Shown piece after piece: positions 9,072-17,902 of a stretch of DNA of 64,000 bases. Where the stretch lies: NCBI GenBank assembly GCA_031281945.1, contig JAITER010000083.1, positions 29,799 through 93,798 on the forward strand, read 5' to 3'. Positions within the stretch are counted from its first letter, which is position 1, and each line of letters begins with the position of its first letter. This DNA is from Spirochaetaceae bacterium (GTDB lineage: Bacteria > Spirochaetota > Spirochaetia > Treponematales > Breznakiellaceae). The notes below the pieces were generated by a model. It saw only the letters and a program-made list of their open reading frames with translations, was not told where the DNA came from and ran no database searches. The translations under genes were made by a program, and so were the position numbers.

Positions 9072-10520
9072 TTATTTGCCTACGCAAAATGAGGAAAAAA
9101 TTGTTTCCAAAATATCGTCCGTTGCGACTTCCCCTGTAATCTCGCCTAGCGCGTCCATCGCGTCTCTAATATAAGGGGCGATTATATCCAGCGGAAGAGA
9201 AGAAGACGCCGCTTTAAAGGCTTCTTCCAAAGAACCGGCGGATTGCGCTATAAGCGTGCGCTGCCTCTCCGTGCCGGGGCATGGCAGGCCTTCCCGCGTA
9301 AAAAAAAGCTCCGTTTTTTTTTCTCCGCTCCGCGCTTTAGAACGTAAAAAAAAGGCTATTTTTTTTGTTAAATCCGTAGCGCCAAAAGAGTTTGCGGCGC
9401 TCACTTCCAAAACGCCTTTTTCTTTTAGCGCTTTTGGAATAGGTTTTTTATCAGCCTTATTCCATAAAAAAAAGCGGTTTTCGTTATTTCCCGCCGGCTC
9501 CTCATATTCGGACGCTTCTTCCGATTCCCCGTCTATAACATAAAGCACAAGATCCGCCTCGCGCATTAGCTCAAGACTCCTCTCAATCCCTATTTTTTCG
9601 ACAGGGTTTTCCGTTTCGTGTACGCCGGCGGAGTCAACCAGGCGCACCGGCACGCCGTCTATAACAATGCGGCCTTCTATCCAGTCCCGCGTAGTTCCCG
9701 GTACGTCTGTTACTATGGATCGCTCCTCTTTTAAGAGCAAGTTAAAAAGACTTGATTTCCCGGCGTTAGGCTTCCCGGCAAGGACTACAAGGGCCCCATC
9801 CGTTTCCAGTTTTTGCGTTTCATACAATTCCAGCAAAACTTTAAGCCTTTCCAGCGCAAAAACCGCTTCTTTTTTTCCGGGAAAAGAAGAAGCGCTCATT
9901 TCGCCTGCGTCAAGTTCAAGGCCGACGCCGTCTATTTCCGAATAATCCAGATTAAGCTCAATTTCCGCCGCGGCCTTTAACAGCAGGGCTTTAACCGCGT
10001 TAATTTCGTTTTGTAAAACGCCGGACAGCCGTCTTACCGAAGACCTTCTGGCGGCGTCCGTTTTTGAGCCTACTATTTCCATGACGGATTCCGCTCCGGT
10101 TAGGTCTATTTTACCGTTTATAAAAGCCCTGTATGTGAATTCCCCGCGCAACGCCTCTCTAAAGCCGTTTTTTAGCAACGTCTTCATAACAGCGGCTGGA
10201 GCGGCGAAACCGCCGTGGCACACCACATCCGCTCCGTCCTCGCCTGTGTAGCTGCGTGGGGCGCGGTATACGGTAAGAAGAGTTTCGTCAATTTTTTCAG
10301 GTTTATTCGTTTCGCCGTTCAAAACGCCGTCTATTATCCAGCCGTAATGACAGGCGCCGCCTTTTGAATTAAGAATCGTTTGAGGGCGGGAAAAACAACG
10401 GGAAAGCAATTCTATGGAGTTTTCACCGCTCAATCTAACTATCGCCAGAGCGCTTTCCCCGCTCGCGGTCGCTATAGCGGCTATTGGGGCCCCGTCTCCG
10501 TAAGAGGCGGCGGTTTTCAA
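9072..10520 (-). CDS. mnmE: tRNA modification GTPase MnmE
   Basis: With MnmG this GTPase installs the 5-carboxymethylaminomethyl group on U34 of certain tRNAs. At 482 residues it has the usual length. It shows the N-terminal tetrahydrofolate-binding domain (AIVRLSGENS; RAPRSYTGED), the G1 loop GKPNAGKSSLFN (about residue 249), G2 TTRD, G3 DSAG (about 296), G4 NKAD (about 354), and a C-terminal Cys motif (CVGK, normally CIGK). It overlaps the 3' end of pheS by four bases, suggesting one transcript. Confidence 0.97.
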   Translation of the reverse strand: MKTAASYGDGAPIAAIATASGESALAIVRLSGENSIELLSRCFSRPQTILNSKGGACHYGWIIDGVLNGETNKPEKIDETLLTVYRAPRSYTGEDGADVVCHGGFAAPAAVMKTLLKNGFREALRGEFTYRAFINGKIDLTGAESVMEIVGSKTDAARRSSVRRLSGVLQNEINAVKALLLKAAAEIELNLDYSEIDGVGLELDAGEMSASSFPGKKEAVFALERLKVLLELYETQKLETDGALVVLAGKPNAGKSSLFNLLLKEERSIVTDVPGTTRDWIEGRIVIDGVPVRLVDSAGVHETENPVEKIGIERSLELMREADLVLYVIDGESEEASEYEEPAGNNENRFFLWNKADKKPIPKALKEKGVLEVSAANSFGATDLTKKIAFFLRSKARSGEKKTELFFTREGLPCPGTERQRTLIAQSAGSLEEAFKAASSSLPLDIIAPYIRDAMDALGEITGEVATDDILETIFSSFCVGK

Positions 10521-12097
10521 ACTGAACGGCGCGACCTAACGGCGTCAAGGTCGTAGCTAAATAGCTCGCGCAGGTCGTCGACTCCCAAAGCCATAAGAGC
10601 CATGCGGTCTATACCTATACCCCAGGCCGCCACGGGAACGCTCACGCCAAGCGGAAGGGTTACTTCAGGACGGAATATACCGGAGCCTCCCAGCTCAAAC
10701 CAGCCGAGTTTGGGGTGTTTTATGTGAACTTCTATAGAAGGCTCCGTAAATGGAAAGTATCCTGGAACGTATTTTATTTCTTCGGCCCCGGCCACTTCAA
10801 CAGCGAACATTTTTAAAATCCCCAAAAGCGTCTTTAAGTTGACGTTTTCGCCAAGCACTATGCCTTCCGTTTGGTAAAAATCCGAAAGATGAGTTGAATC
10901 CACTTTATCGTAACGGAAACACCGCAATACGCCGAAATATTTGCCGGGCGTCTTTGCGTAGGGCAAAGTTTTAGCGGACATAACGGTTCCCTGGCTTCGC
11001 AATATAAGGCGTTTTGTAAATTCACGATCAAAACCATAGTTCCAGCCTCTGCTTCCGGATTCCCCGCCATTTTCGTGAGTCGCGGCGACGCGGGAAAGCC
11101 ACGGTTCATCTATCATTTTAGCGGCGCCTGGTTCTTTTAAATGGTAGACGTCATGTATATCCCGCGCGGAATGAAATTGCGGCATAAACAAGGCGTCGCT
11201 GTTCCAGAATTCGGTTTCCACAAGCGGCCCGTCAAATTCTTCAAAACCCAAAGAAACCAGTTTGTCTTTTGTGTTTTCCAAAAACTGGGCGTAAGGATTC
11301 GAGCGTCCTATAAGAAGGCGGGAAGGCGGGACGTTTATATTGTAAGAGCGGAATGTTTTTCCTTTCCAGGAGCCTGTTTTAAGCATTTCCTGGGTAAGAA
11401 GCCCTTCTTCGCCGCCGCTTATTCCAGCTTCTTTAAGGAAAGAAAGAGATTGTTCGTAGGCGTTTGTAAATCTATAAAACACGGTTTCTTTTTCTATAAC
11501 GCGGAAGGCCGACGTCCCGGCCCCTCTTTTTTTTGAAACGGACAAAACCGAATTTTTTTCCTGCTGGGAAAGGGAGGCGGAGGGGACGGGGCCTTCGAGG
11601 GCTTTGGCTAAAACTGATTTTAACGGCGCGAAATATTCACGCGCCTCTTTTTTTACGATAATTTTTTTTTCAGCGTCCAATGCGAGTATTCCGGCTTTGG
11701 ATAGGGCGCCGAAAGCGCTCCCTGAGTCCTTGCCTTCCAGTCCGGCTTTTTCCGCGGCCTGCGGCAAGGTTAAAGCGCCGGGAAAAGAAAGCGCCGCGTT
11801 AAAAAGGCGTTCTTCCGGCGAACCGTTTTCCAGCCATTCTTTCCCGACAGCGGTTATTTCGTAAAATAAGTTTTTTTCCCTGCGGCTTTCGGCTGTTACA
11901 CCTTTCCCGCACAACCAGGAAAGCGCCTGATTTCCAGAGCCTTTCTTAAATGAAAGGTCTTTTTCTATTTTTTCCACGGAAAGTTCGGCTTTCGCATCGT
12001 AAGCCAAAATAACTTTTACCTCTAAAGGATGAAAGTTTAAGGCGGTGTTTTTAACATCCATGCCGTTATAATACGGCGTTTTTCGCTTTTTGAACAT
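10517..12097 (-). CDS. pheS: Phenylalanyl-tRNA synthetase alpha chain, archaeal/spirochaetal type
   Basis: Charges tRNA-Phe as the alpha chain of an alpha2-beta2 enzyme. The protein is 526 residues, much longer than the roughly 330-350 of standard bacterial PheS. It has N-terminal winged-helix-like segments (FHPLEVKVILAYDAKAELS, then KAGLEGKDSGSAFGALSKAG) before the class II core (GFEEFDGPLVETEFWNSDAL, FYQTEGIVLG, LGGSGIFRPEV, AWGIGIDRMALM). This organisation is characteristic of archaea, eukaryotes and spirochaetes, pointing to an ancient transfer in the lineage. The start may be ATG 12097 (AGGGGC upstream) or ATG 12061. The beta chain is not in the window. Confidence 0.95.
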   Translation of the reverse strand: MFKKRKTPYYNGMDVKNTALNFHPLEVKVILAYDAKAELSVEKIEKDLSFKKGSGNQALSWLCGKGVTAESRREKNLFYEITAVGKEWLENGSPEERLFNAALSFPGALTLPQAAEKAGLEGKDSGSAFGALSKAGILALDAEKKIIVKKEAREYFAPLKSVLAKALEGPVPSASLSQQEKNSVLSVSKKRGAGTSAFRVIEKETVFYRFTNAYEQSLSFLKEAGISGGEEGLLTQEMLKTGSWKGKTFRSYNINVPPSRLLIGRSNPYAQFLENTKDKLVSLGFEEFDGPLVETEFWNSDALFMPQFHSARDIHDVYHLKEPGAAKMIDEPWLSRVAATHENGGESGSRGWNYGFDREFTKRLILRSQGTVMSAKTLPYAKTPGKYFGVLRCFRYDKVDSTHLSDFYQTEGIVLGENVNLKTLLGILKMFAVEVAGAEEIKYVPGYFPFTEPSIEVHIKHPKLGWFELGGSGIFRPEVTLPLGVSVPVAAWGIGIDRMALMALGVDDLRELFSYDLDAVRSRRSV

Positions 12098-12285
12098 ACA
12101 GGGCCCCTATTCCGGGCGGTAAAAAACAATTTATTTGTATACAACGACGATTCCGGCGGCGTTTTCTTTCCCATTGAGGCTTCGTTCATTCATATTTTAA
12201 CGTCGGCGTCCTAAGCGCGCGACTAACAAAAAACATCTCCCGCGCGATTACTTTTTTAAGATTTTATCGCGGGTAATTGTAAAAA

Positions 12286-14061
12286 TTGAATAGCTTCCTG
12301 CCAACGCTCTTTTACGTTATTATGTATGTAATGAATGTTCTTTCAGTTCTTATACAGATTGGTGGAAGTCTCGGTCTTTTTTTATACGGATTAAAAGTTC
12401 TGGGCGACGGCATACAGCAAAGCGCGGGCGACAGCCTGCAAAAGACGCTCAAACTTATAACCGGAAACAGATTGAGCGCCGTATTCACCGGCTTCGCGGT
12501 AACAGCGATCATTCAGTCTTCAAGCGCCACGACCGTAATGGTGGTTTCCTTCGTAAACGCCGGCCTTTTCACTTTGCATCAGGCTATAGGCGTAATCATG
12601 GGGGCCAATATAGGCACCACCGTTACGGCCTGGGTAGTTTCACTTTTAGGATTTAATTTAGAAATTTCAAATTTAGCCATTCCGGCTATAGGGTTGGGTT
12701 TTTTACTACGGCATATAAAATGGAAGCACCGGGAAACTGGCAACGTGGTTATAGGCTTCGGCCTTTTGTTCCTCGGCCTTGATTTTTTAACAAATTCAAT
12801 GCCGGACGTTACGGTGGCCGACTTAGCCTTTATGACCAACTTTCATGGTAAAGGCGCGATATTGCTGGCCGCCGGGGTGAGCGTTGTAATAACTTTAATA
12901 ATCCACTCTTCAAGCGCCGCAACCGCGATTTTCCTGACTATGGCGTTCAACAACATGATAAATTACGAGCAAGCCGCCGCCATGATACTGGGAGCCAACA
13001 TAGGAACCACAATAGACGCCGTGCTCGCCGCCGCCGGAGCCAGCGCCATGGCGAAAAGGTCCGCGTTGATTCACGTCCTGTTCAATGTAATAGGCGCCGT
13101 TTGGGCGCTTCTGCTTTTCAACCCGTTGCTTCATCTTGTGGCTTTTATTACGCCTAATTCAAGCCTGGAAAACGGTTTGTTGAAAGGCGACGTTACAACA
13201 TTTCTGGCGATGTTTCATACGGCTTTTAACGTCATCAACACCTTGATTTTCCTTCCTTTTGTAAATCCTTTAGCAAAATTGGTCGGTTTCTTGATAAAAG
13301 AAAAAGAAAACGAGCAAAATGAAGAAAAAAATATATACCATTTCCAAAAGCAGGGAGCCGCTATAAGAGAAACTCCTGAACTGGACTTGCTTAGGGTGGA
13401 AAAAGAAATGCGGGATATGGCCGGAATAGTTTTCAGCATGTACGGTGAAATCCGCGCCTCGCTTTCCATAAAAGACGCGGCTTCAGCCGATGATCTGGAG
13501 CGCCGCATGAGTAAAAAAACAGATTATCTGGCCCAGATGCGCGAAGAACTCGGCAACTTTTTAATGTGGATTTCCCGTTCGCACGTCAACGGGCGCACAT
13601 TACATAATATTTCATTTTTATTGCGCATAATAAGCGATCTAAAAGACATGGGCGCCGACTGCTACAGCATGGCCTGCATCCTTCAAACAAGCGTGCGAAA
13701 AAAACGCATATTCGAAGAACTTGAAGTAAACGCGTTGCATCCTTACACAGGTCAAGTTGAAAAATTTTTGGCTTTTGTGCAGGAAAATATATGCGAGCGC
13801 CTTACACAAGAACAAATAAACTACGCGGCTCAACTGGAAAGCGAGATAGACGTTTCTCGCAACGCCCTGCGCAAGCTTGGGCGCAAGCGCATAGAAGATG
13901 GTTGCAACGTTAAAACGGAACTGTTATTTATTGATTTAGTGCGCCGCATAGAAAAATTAGGAGATTATTGTTTTACAATATCAAAATCGCTTTCACGTAT
14001 AACCGCGGCTAATGTAAATTCGATTCAATCAAGCTCAGGGAAGCAGGAAAACGAATCTTAA
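12286..14061 (+). CDS. Na+/phosphate cotransporter, NptA/PhoU fusion family
   Basis: An inner-membrane protein of up to 591 residues. The N-terminal half holds two inverted Na/Pi-cotransporter repeats, each with its signature (IIQSSSATTVM near residue 75 and IIHSSSAATAIF near residue 205) and each followed by MGANIGTT or LGANIGTT. The C-terminal third (about 350-580) is a cytoplasmic, helical PhoU-like domain (RVEKEMRDMAGIVFSMYGEI; VRRIEKLGDYCFTISKSLS). No good ribosome-binding site precedes the TTG at 12286; ATG 12322 (MYVMNVLSV) is an alternative start. The gene stands alone upstream of adk. Confidence 0.92.
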   Translation: MNSFLPTLFYVIMYVMNVLSVLIQIGGSLGLFLYGLKVLGDGIQQSAGDSLQKTLKLITGNRLSAVFTGFAVTAIIQSSSATTVMVVSFVNAGLFTLHQAIGVIMGANIGTTVTAWVVSLLGFNLEISNLAIPAIGLGFLLRHIKWKHRETGNVVIGFGLLFLGLDFLTNSMPDVTVADLAFMTNFHGKGAILLAAGVSVVITLIIHSSSAATAIFLTMAFNNMINYEQAAAMILGANIGTTIDAVLAAAGASAMAKRSALIHVLFNVIGAVWALLLFNPLLHLVAFITPNSSLENGLLKGDVTTFLAMFHTAFNVINTLIFLPFVNPLAKLVGFLIKEKENEQNEEKNIYHFQKQGAAIRETPELDLLRVEKEMRDMAGIVFSMYGEIRASLSIKDAASADDLERRMSKKTDYLAQMREELGNFLMWISRSHVNGRTLHNISFLLRIISDLKDMGADCYSMACILQTSVRKKRIFEELEVNALHPYTGQVEKFLAFVQENICERLTQEQINYAAQLESEIDVSRNALRKLGRKRIEDGCNVKTELLFIDLVRRIEKLGDYCFTISKSLSRITAANVNSIQSSSGKQENES

Positions 14062-14097
14062 AATATACGCGGTTTTTGCAACGTATAAGGAGTTAAT

Positions 14098-14733
14098 ATG
14101 GCGTTAAACTTAATTTTTTTGGGGCCGCCCGGGGCTGGAAAAGGAACTTTAGCCGTAAGGGCGAAAGAACTTATAAACGCGCCTCATATCAGCACAGGGA
14201 ATATTTTCCGTGAGGCTATAGCCGCAAAAACAGATTTAGGCCTTAAAGTTAAGGCTATAATAGATTCCGGCGGCCTTGTAGACGATGAAACTACAATAGC
14301 CCTTATAAAAGAGCGGCTTGCGCAAAAAGACGCTTCTAACGGCTACATACTGGACGGCTTTCCACGCACCACGGCGCAAGCTGAAGCTTTAAGCGGTTTT
14401 TCCTCCGTCACCAAAGCTATTAATTTTGACGCGACTGACGATGTAGTCCTTAAACGGCTTGGCGGAAGGCGGGTTTGCCGCAAATGCGGATTTAACTGGC
14501 ACAAAACTTTTAATCCGCCCAAAAACGAAAATATATGCGACAAATGCGGCGGCGATATATATACACGCGACGACGACAAGGCGGAAGCCGTGCAAAAACG
14601 GCTCGCCGTATACCGCGAACAAACCGCGCCGCTTATAGACTGGTACAAAAAAGCGGGCCTCCTTTGCGAAATTAACGCAAATAGCGGCGTAGAAGAAACT
14701 TTAATCGCTTTTAAGAATATTTTCAATCTTTAG
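14098..14733 (+). CDS. adk: Adenylate kinase
   Basis: Interconverts ATP and AMP with two ADP in the cytoplasm. It has 211 residues, the P-loop GPPGAGKGT (about 9-17), the NMP-binding segment ISTGNIFREAI, the DGFPRT motif and the LID domain. The LID carries four zinc-type cysteines, CRKCGFNWHK then CDKCGG. A clear AAGGAG precedes the ATG. The last 33 bases overlap the end of the convergent Maf gene. Confidence 0.97.
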   Translation: MALNLIFLGPPGAGKGTLAVRAKELINAPHISTGNIFREAIAAKTDLGLKVKAIIDSGGLVDDETTIALIKERLAQKDASNGYILDGFPRTTAQAEALSGFSSVTKAINFDATDDVVLKRLGGRRVCRKCGFNWHKTFNPPKNENICDKCGGDIYTRDDDKAEAVQKRLAVYREQTAPLIDWYKKAGLLCEINANSGVEETLIAFKNIFNL

Positions 14734-16368
14734 AACGCAGTAATTTTTTACTTCTTCCACTAATTCTTCCAGCGGCTTATCCCTATTTCTAAAACGGAAG
14801 TTAGCCGCTACCGGAAGAAGCGTTGTAAAAATCAGCTTTTCCTCCATCCTCAATTTTGAAAGGTAAAAAGTTATATTTTCTTTTACCGGCGGCATATCAT
14901 TTATTTTATTTATATATGTATTCAAAAATTCTTTCGCGCCTATTATACTCCCGCCGCTTGCGAACACCTGAAGGCGCGCGGAAGGGGCGCCGGCGTTATT
15001 TTGAGCGATATTTATTTTCGCGCCCGGCCCGTTTTCCGCGGTTAATACAGGAATCAAGGACGCGCTTTTTTCTTCAAGTCTTTGCTTGTAAAGATTCATT
15101 GATTTTGTTTCATAGTACCAGGAATCTTGTTTTTTTATTCGTTTTAGCGAAGGAGTTTTGTATAAAAATTCGCTTATTTTAGATTCCGCGGTTTGCAAAC
15201 GGTTTTGTTTGCGGTAAAAAAAAGGATAAAAATAAGCGCCGCGCGCGTAAATGGCGCCCATAGGATAAGAAAAATCCGCGCCAAAAATTTTTACGCGCCG
15301 CGCCCCAAGTTTTTCGGCCAGAGTCACCGCCGCGTATGTTACATTTGCGCCGGAGACGTCCAGTATGGGAAAATTCCGGTAGTTTGCGGAAATATAATTG
15401 GTGAGCGGGTGCCCTCCTGAAAAAAAGAATATTTTTTTAGACCTGTAAAACAAGGCGGGAGGGCTGGCCAGATCCAAAAAAAGCGGAACGTCTTCTATTT
15501 CAGTTCCAATAAAGTGATAGTAACTTATATGCTGGCAATCTATTGATATAACGGCGTCCGGTTTAACGCCGCTTTTAAGAAGGACGGGAAGGCTTGTATC
15601 CGTAGCTATCAAAAAAAAATTTTTGCGTTCTTTTTTTATAATTCGCGTCTGCGAATCAAGGGAGGGGCCGGCGGCGCAAACAGCGCAGTTTAAAGCGGGC
15701 GGCATTACATTGTATTGATTTTCTGAAAGCAATACGTTGTGTATAATATTTGAAAACCATCTTTTTCCAAAACAGCTTTGAACTGAATAATCTTCCGCTA
15801 TATTTTCCAGCGTTTTTTTTATGGCGGAAGCGGCTCTAGAAAAATTATTCACGTCAAAATCCGTTCTTCCACGCAAAGGGAGCGTTTTAAGGCCGCCATG
15901 CAACGCCGGTTGGTATAAATTCAATATTTTAAAACGAACGTCATTTTCGTTTGGATCAATTAAAATTGAAAAACGCTCATCATTAAAAATCCTTATATAT
16001 TCATGAAAGCAAAATAATTCGGCCAACCCGTCTATGTCAAAATCGATTACAAGCACGCGCTTTATATCGTCGCGTTTAAGGGCGGCCTGCGCGTAATAGC
16101 CGCTGCCCAACCCAAGCAAAATTAGGAAGCCTTCATCTTTAACCGTGGAAATCAGCCGTTCCGCTTCTTTTTCAGGGTCTGTAAGGGAATGCAGCGTATG
16201 GGCCCTGCCGCTTGAATCCACCCAGGCGGAAAGGAGCTTGCCGCTTTTGCTTTCCACAAAACGATAATGAGAAAGCGTAGTTTGCGCCGCTGAAAGGCGG
16301 GCGCAAAGGTTTGCGTCAATACGCGAAAGAGAAAGCAGGTTTCGTTCAAAAAAAAATTGTTTATCCAT
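14701..16368 (-). CDS. DUF115/Maf family protein (flagellin glycosylation-like), first copy
   Basis: A cytoplasmic protein of 555 residues with a central DUF115/MptE-like domain. Recognisable parts are LILLGLGSGYYAQAALKR (about 80-98), CFGKRWFSNIIHNVLLS, the nucleotide-sugar type loop CAAGPSLD, KPDAVISIDCQHISYYHF, and GARRVKIFGADFSYPMG. Maf proteins transfer nonulosonic acids to flagellins in several bacteria, and treponemal flagellins are glycosylated, so that is the likely role. No sialic acid-type biosynthesis genes are adjacent. The start overlaps the 3' end of the upstream Maf gene by eight bases, so they form an operon. Confidence 0.82.
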   Translation of the reverse strand: MDKQFFFERNLLSLSRIDANLCARLSAAQTTLSHYRFVESKSGKLLSAWVDSSGRAHTLHSLTDPEKEAERLISTVKDEGFLILLGLGSGYYAQAALKRDDIKRVLVIDFDIDGLAELFCFHEYIRIFNDERFSILIDPNENDVRFKILNLYQPALHGGLKTLPLRGRTDFDVNNFSRAASAIKKTLENIAEDYSVQSCFGKRWFSNIIHNVLLSENQYNVMPPALNCAVCAAGPSLDSQTRIIKKERKNFFLIATDTSLPVLLKSGVKPDAVISIDCQHISYYHFIGTEIEDVPLFLDLASPPALFYRSKKIFFFSGGHPLTNYISANYRNFPILDVSGANVTYAAVTLAEKLGARRVKIFGADFSYPMGAIYARGAYFYPFFYRKQNRLQTAESKISEFLYKTPSLKRIKKQDSWYYETKSMNLYKQRLEEKSASLIPVLTAENGPGAKINIAQNNAGAPSARLQVFASGGSIIGAKEFLNTYINKINDMPPVKENITFYLSKLRMEEKLIFTTLLPVAANFRFRNRDKPLEELVEEVKNYCVLKIENILKSD

Positions 16369-17875
16369 ATTTTTTCGCGGCTTTTTCTATTTCTTCCAGT
16401 TTGTTATCTTTATCATCGCTAAAAAACAACTGAAAAAGTTCATCTCTTATTTTTTCGTCTTCTTTCGCGCTATTTACAATATACCGCAAGTGATTTTCCG
16501 CTCGATTTTTATAATTTTTTTCCGCGTAATCAGGCGGCGCCCCCGCTTCCTTGATTTTTTGATTAAAATCTGAAAAGCAAGCGCCCGTTAAGCGCGTTTT
16601 TTTTTCGCGAAAATAAAAAATTCTGTTTTTATTTTCGGTTTTATAAGAATTAAACCAATCCCTGTAAATGCTAAAAGTCCCGCCTTGTTCTATTTCACGG
16701 GCGCGCTCAAATTGCAGGCTATAAACCGGGGAAAAACGGGAAGATTTTTGATGTAAAAGTTTTGTAAAATAATACGATTTTGTATGCGTCTTAACGCCGT
16801 AATTTTTTAAATCTACGCCGCAAACCCATATATCGCCGGTTGTTATGTGCAATGCAATGTCAAGAGCTGAACCTATTACGCTTCCTTGTGAAGGCAGAAT
16901 CGCGTAATCAAAATTATTTTTTTTTAAAAGCAATTCTTGCAGGCGGCTCACCGCTATAGGAGCCAACGGCAGACCCTCCGCCTGCGAGGGAAGAGCCGCG
17001 TGAAGAACGAAAGCTAAAACCGGCGGTTTTACATTTTTTTTTTGATTTATATATCTAATATACTGATACAAATGAAAAAGCGCCCAATTTCCTCCGTCAG
17101 AGCTTACAACTACATCCGGTTTTACGCCGAAGTAGTCCAATGCGCCTATTGCGGAAGCCGCCGCTATAACAGTAATCTTTTCGCCTTTGGCCGCGCTTTC
17201 GCAAACCGCGTTTTTTACATAAGGCAGTTCCGCGTCAAGCCCGGGGCCCGCTCCCGCAACTATACACGGTGATGAAGCGCCGTAAGGAAGCGCCGTTTTT
17301 TTTATATATTTAATGTTTTTCAATACATTAAAAAACCATCTTTTACCAAAATTTAAGGTCGTTCTTTTATTCGCGTCAACTTTTTTTATAAAAGAGGCGG
17401 CGGCGGCGGCCAACCGGGCGTAATCTTCGCCGTAAGACAGCAGGGAAGGGCGCCATTCAATTATTTTTATATATCTTGCTTCTACATCAGGTATTTCATT
17501 TTCCAAAAACCTTTCGATTTTTACGTTATTTTGCGGCCATTCCGCGTCCGGCGAAAATAAAGCGGCTTCCTTAGGTTGAAAAAGCAAAGGGCGGTTTACG
17601 ATGTAAAAATTGTTTACATGAAGCGAAATAATTTTTGCTTTTGGCGCTGCTTCCCGTAAAAAAGGGATGATATAGCCTAGAGCGCATTCAAGCAGGATAA
17701 AATAACGGATTTCTTCTGAAAGATTTAATGAAAAAGCGAATTTTTGCGCTTCTAAAACCGGATTATATAAAGAATGGATTGCTTTCCCTTCAACCAGCGC
17801 TACAGGAAAGCCGTTTTTTGAAAAAACCGTTTTTTCTTTTTGACTGGTACAACCGGCGGGTTCAGAGATTTGCAT
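16361..17875 (-). CDS. DUF115/Maf family protein (flagellin glycosylation-like), second copy
   Basis: A 504-residue paralogue of the gene downstream. It has the same architecture: NFGKRWFFNVLKNIKYIKK, the loop CIVAGAGPGLD, GVKPDVVVSSDGGNWALFHL, and GDIWVCGVDLKNYG. Its N-terminal third is less conserved, and the C-terminal tail is rich in Lys and Glu. The pair may act on different flagellin subunits or as a heteromeric enzyme. It lies 27 bases downstream of the acidic repeat protein gene on the same strand, suggesting one transcript of three genes. Confidence 0.8.
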   Translation of the reverse strand: MQISEPAGCTSQKEKTVFSKNGFPVALVEGKAIHSLYNPVLEAQKFAFSLNLSEEIRYFILLECALGYIIPFLREAAPKAKIISLHVNNFYIVNRPLLFQPKEAALFSPDAEWPQNNVKIERFLENEIPDVEARYIKIIEWRPSLLSYGEDYARLAAAAASFIKKVDANKRTTLNFGKRWFFNVLKNIKYIKKTALPYGASSPCIVAGAGPGLDAELPYVKNAVCESAAKGEKITVIAAASAIGALDYFGVKPDVVVSSDGGNWALFHLYQYIRYINQKKNVKPPVLAFVLHAALPSQAEGLPLAPIAVSRLQELLLKKNNFDYAILPSQGSVIGSALDIALHITTGDIWVCGVDLKNYGVKTHTKSYYFTKLLHQKSSRFSPVYSLQFERAREIEQGGTFSIYRDWFNSYKTENKNRIFYFREKKTRLTGACFSDFNQKIKEAGAPPDYAEKNYKNRAENHLRYIVNSAKEDEKIRDELFQLFFSDDKDNKLEEIEKAAKKYG

Positions 17876-17902
17876 AATTTTCCGCCGCCGCAGGAATCAA
17901 AA

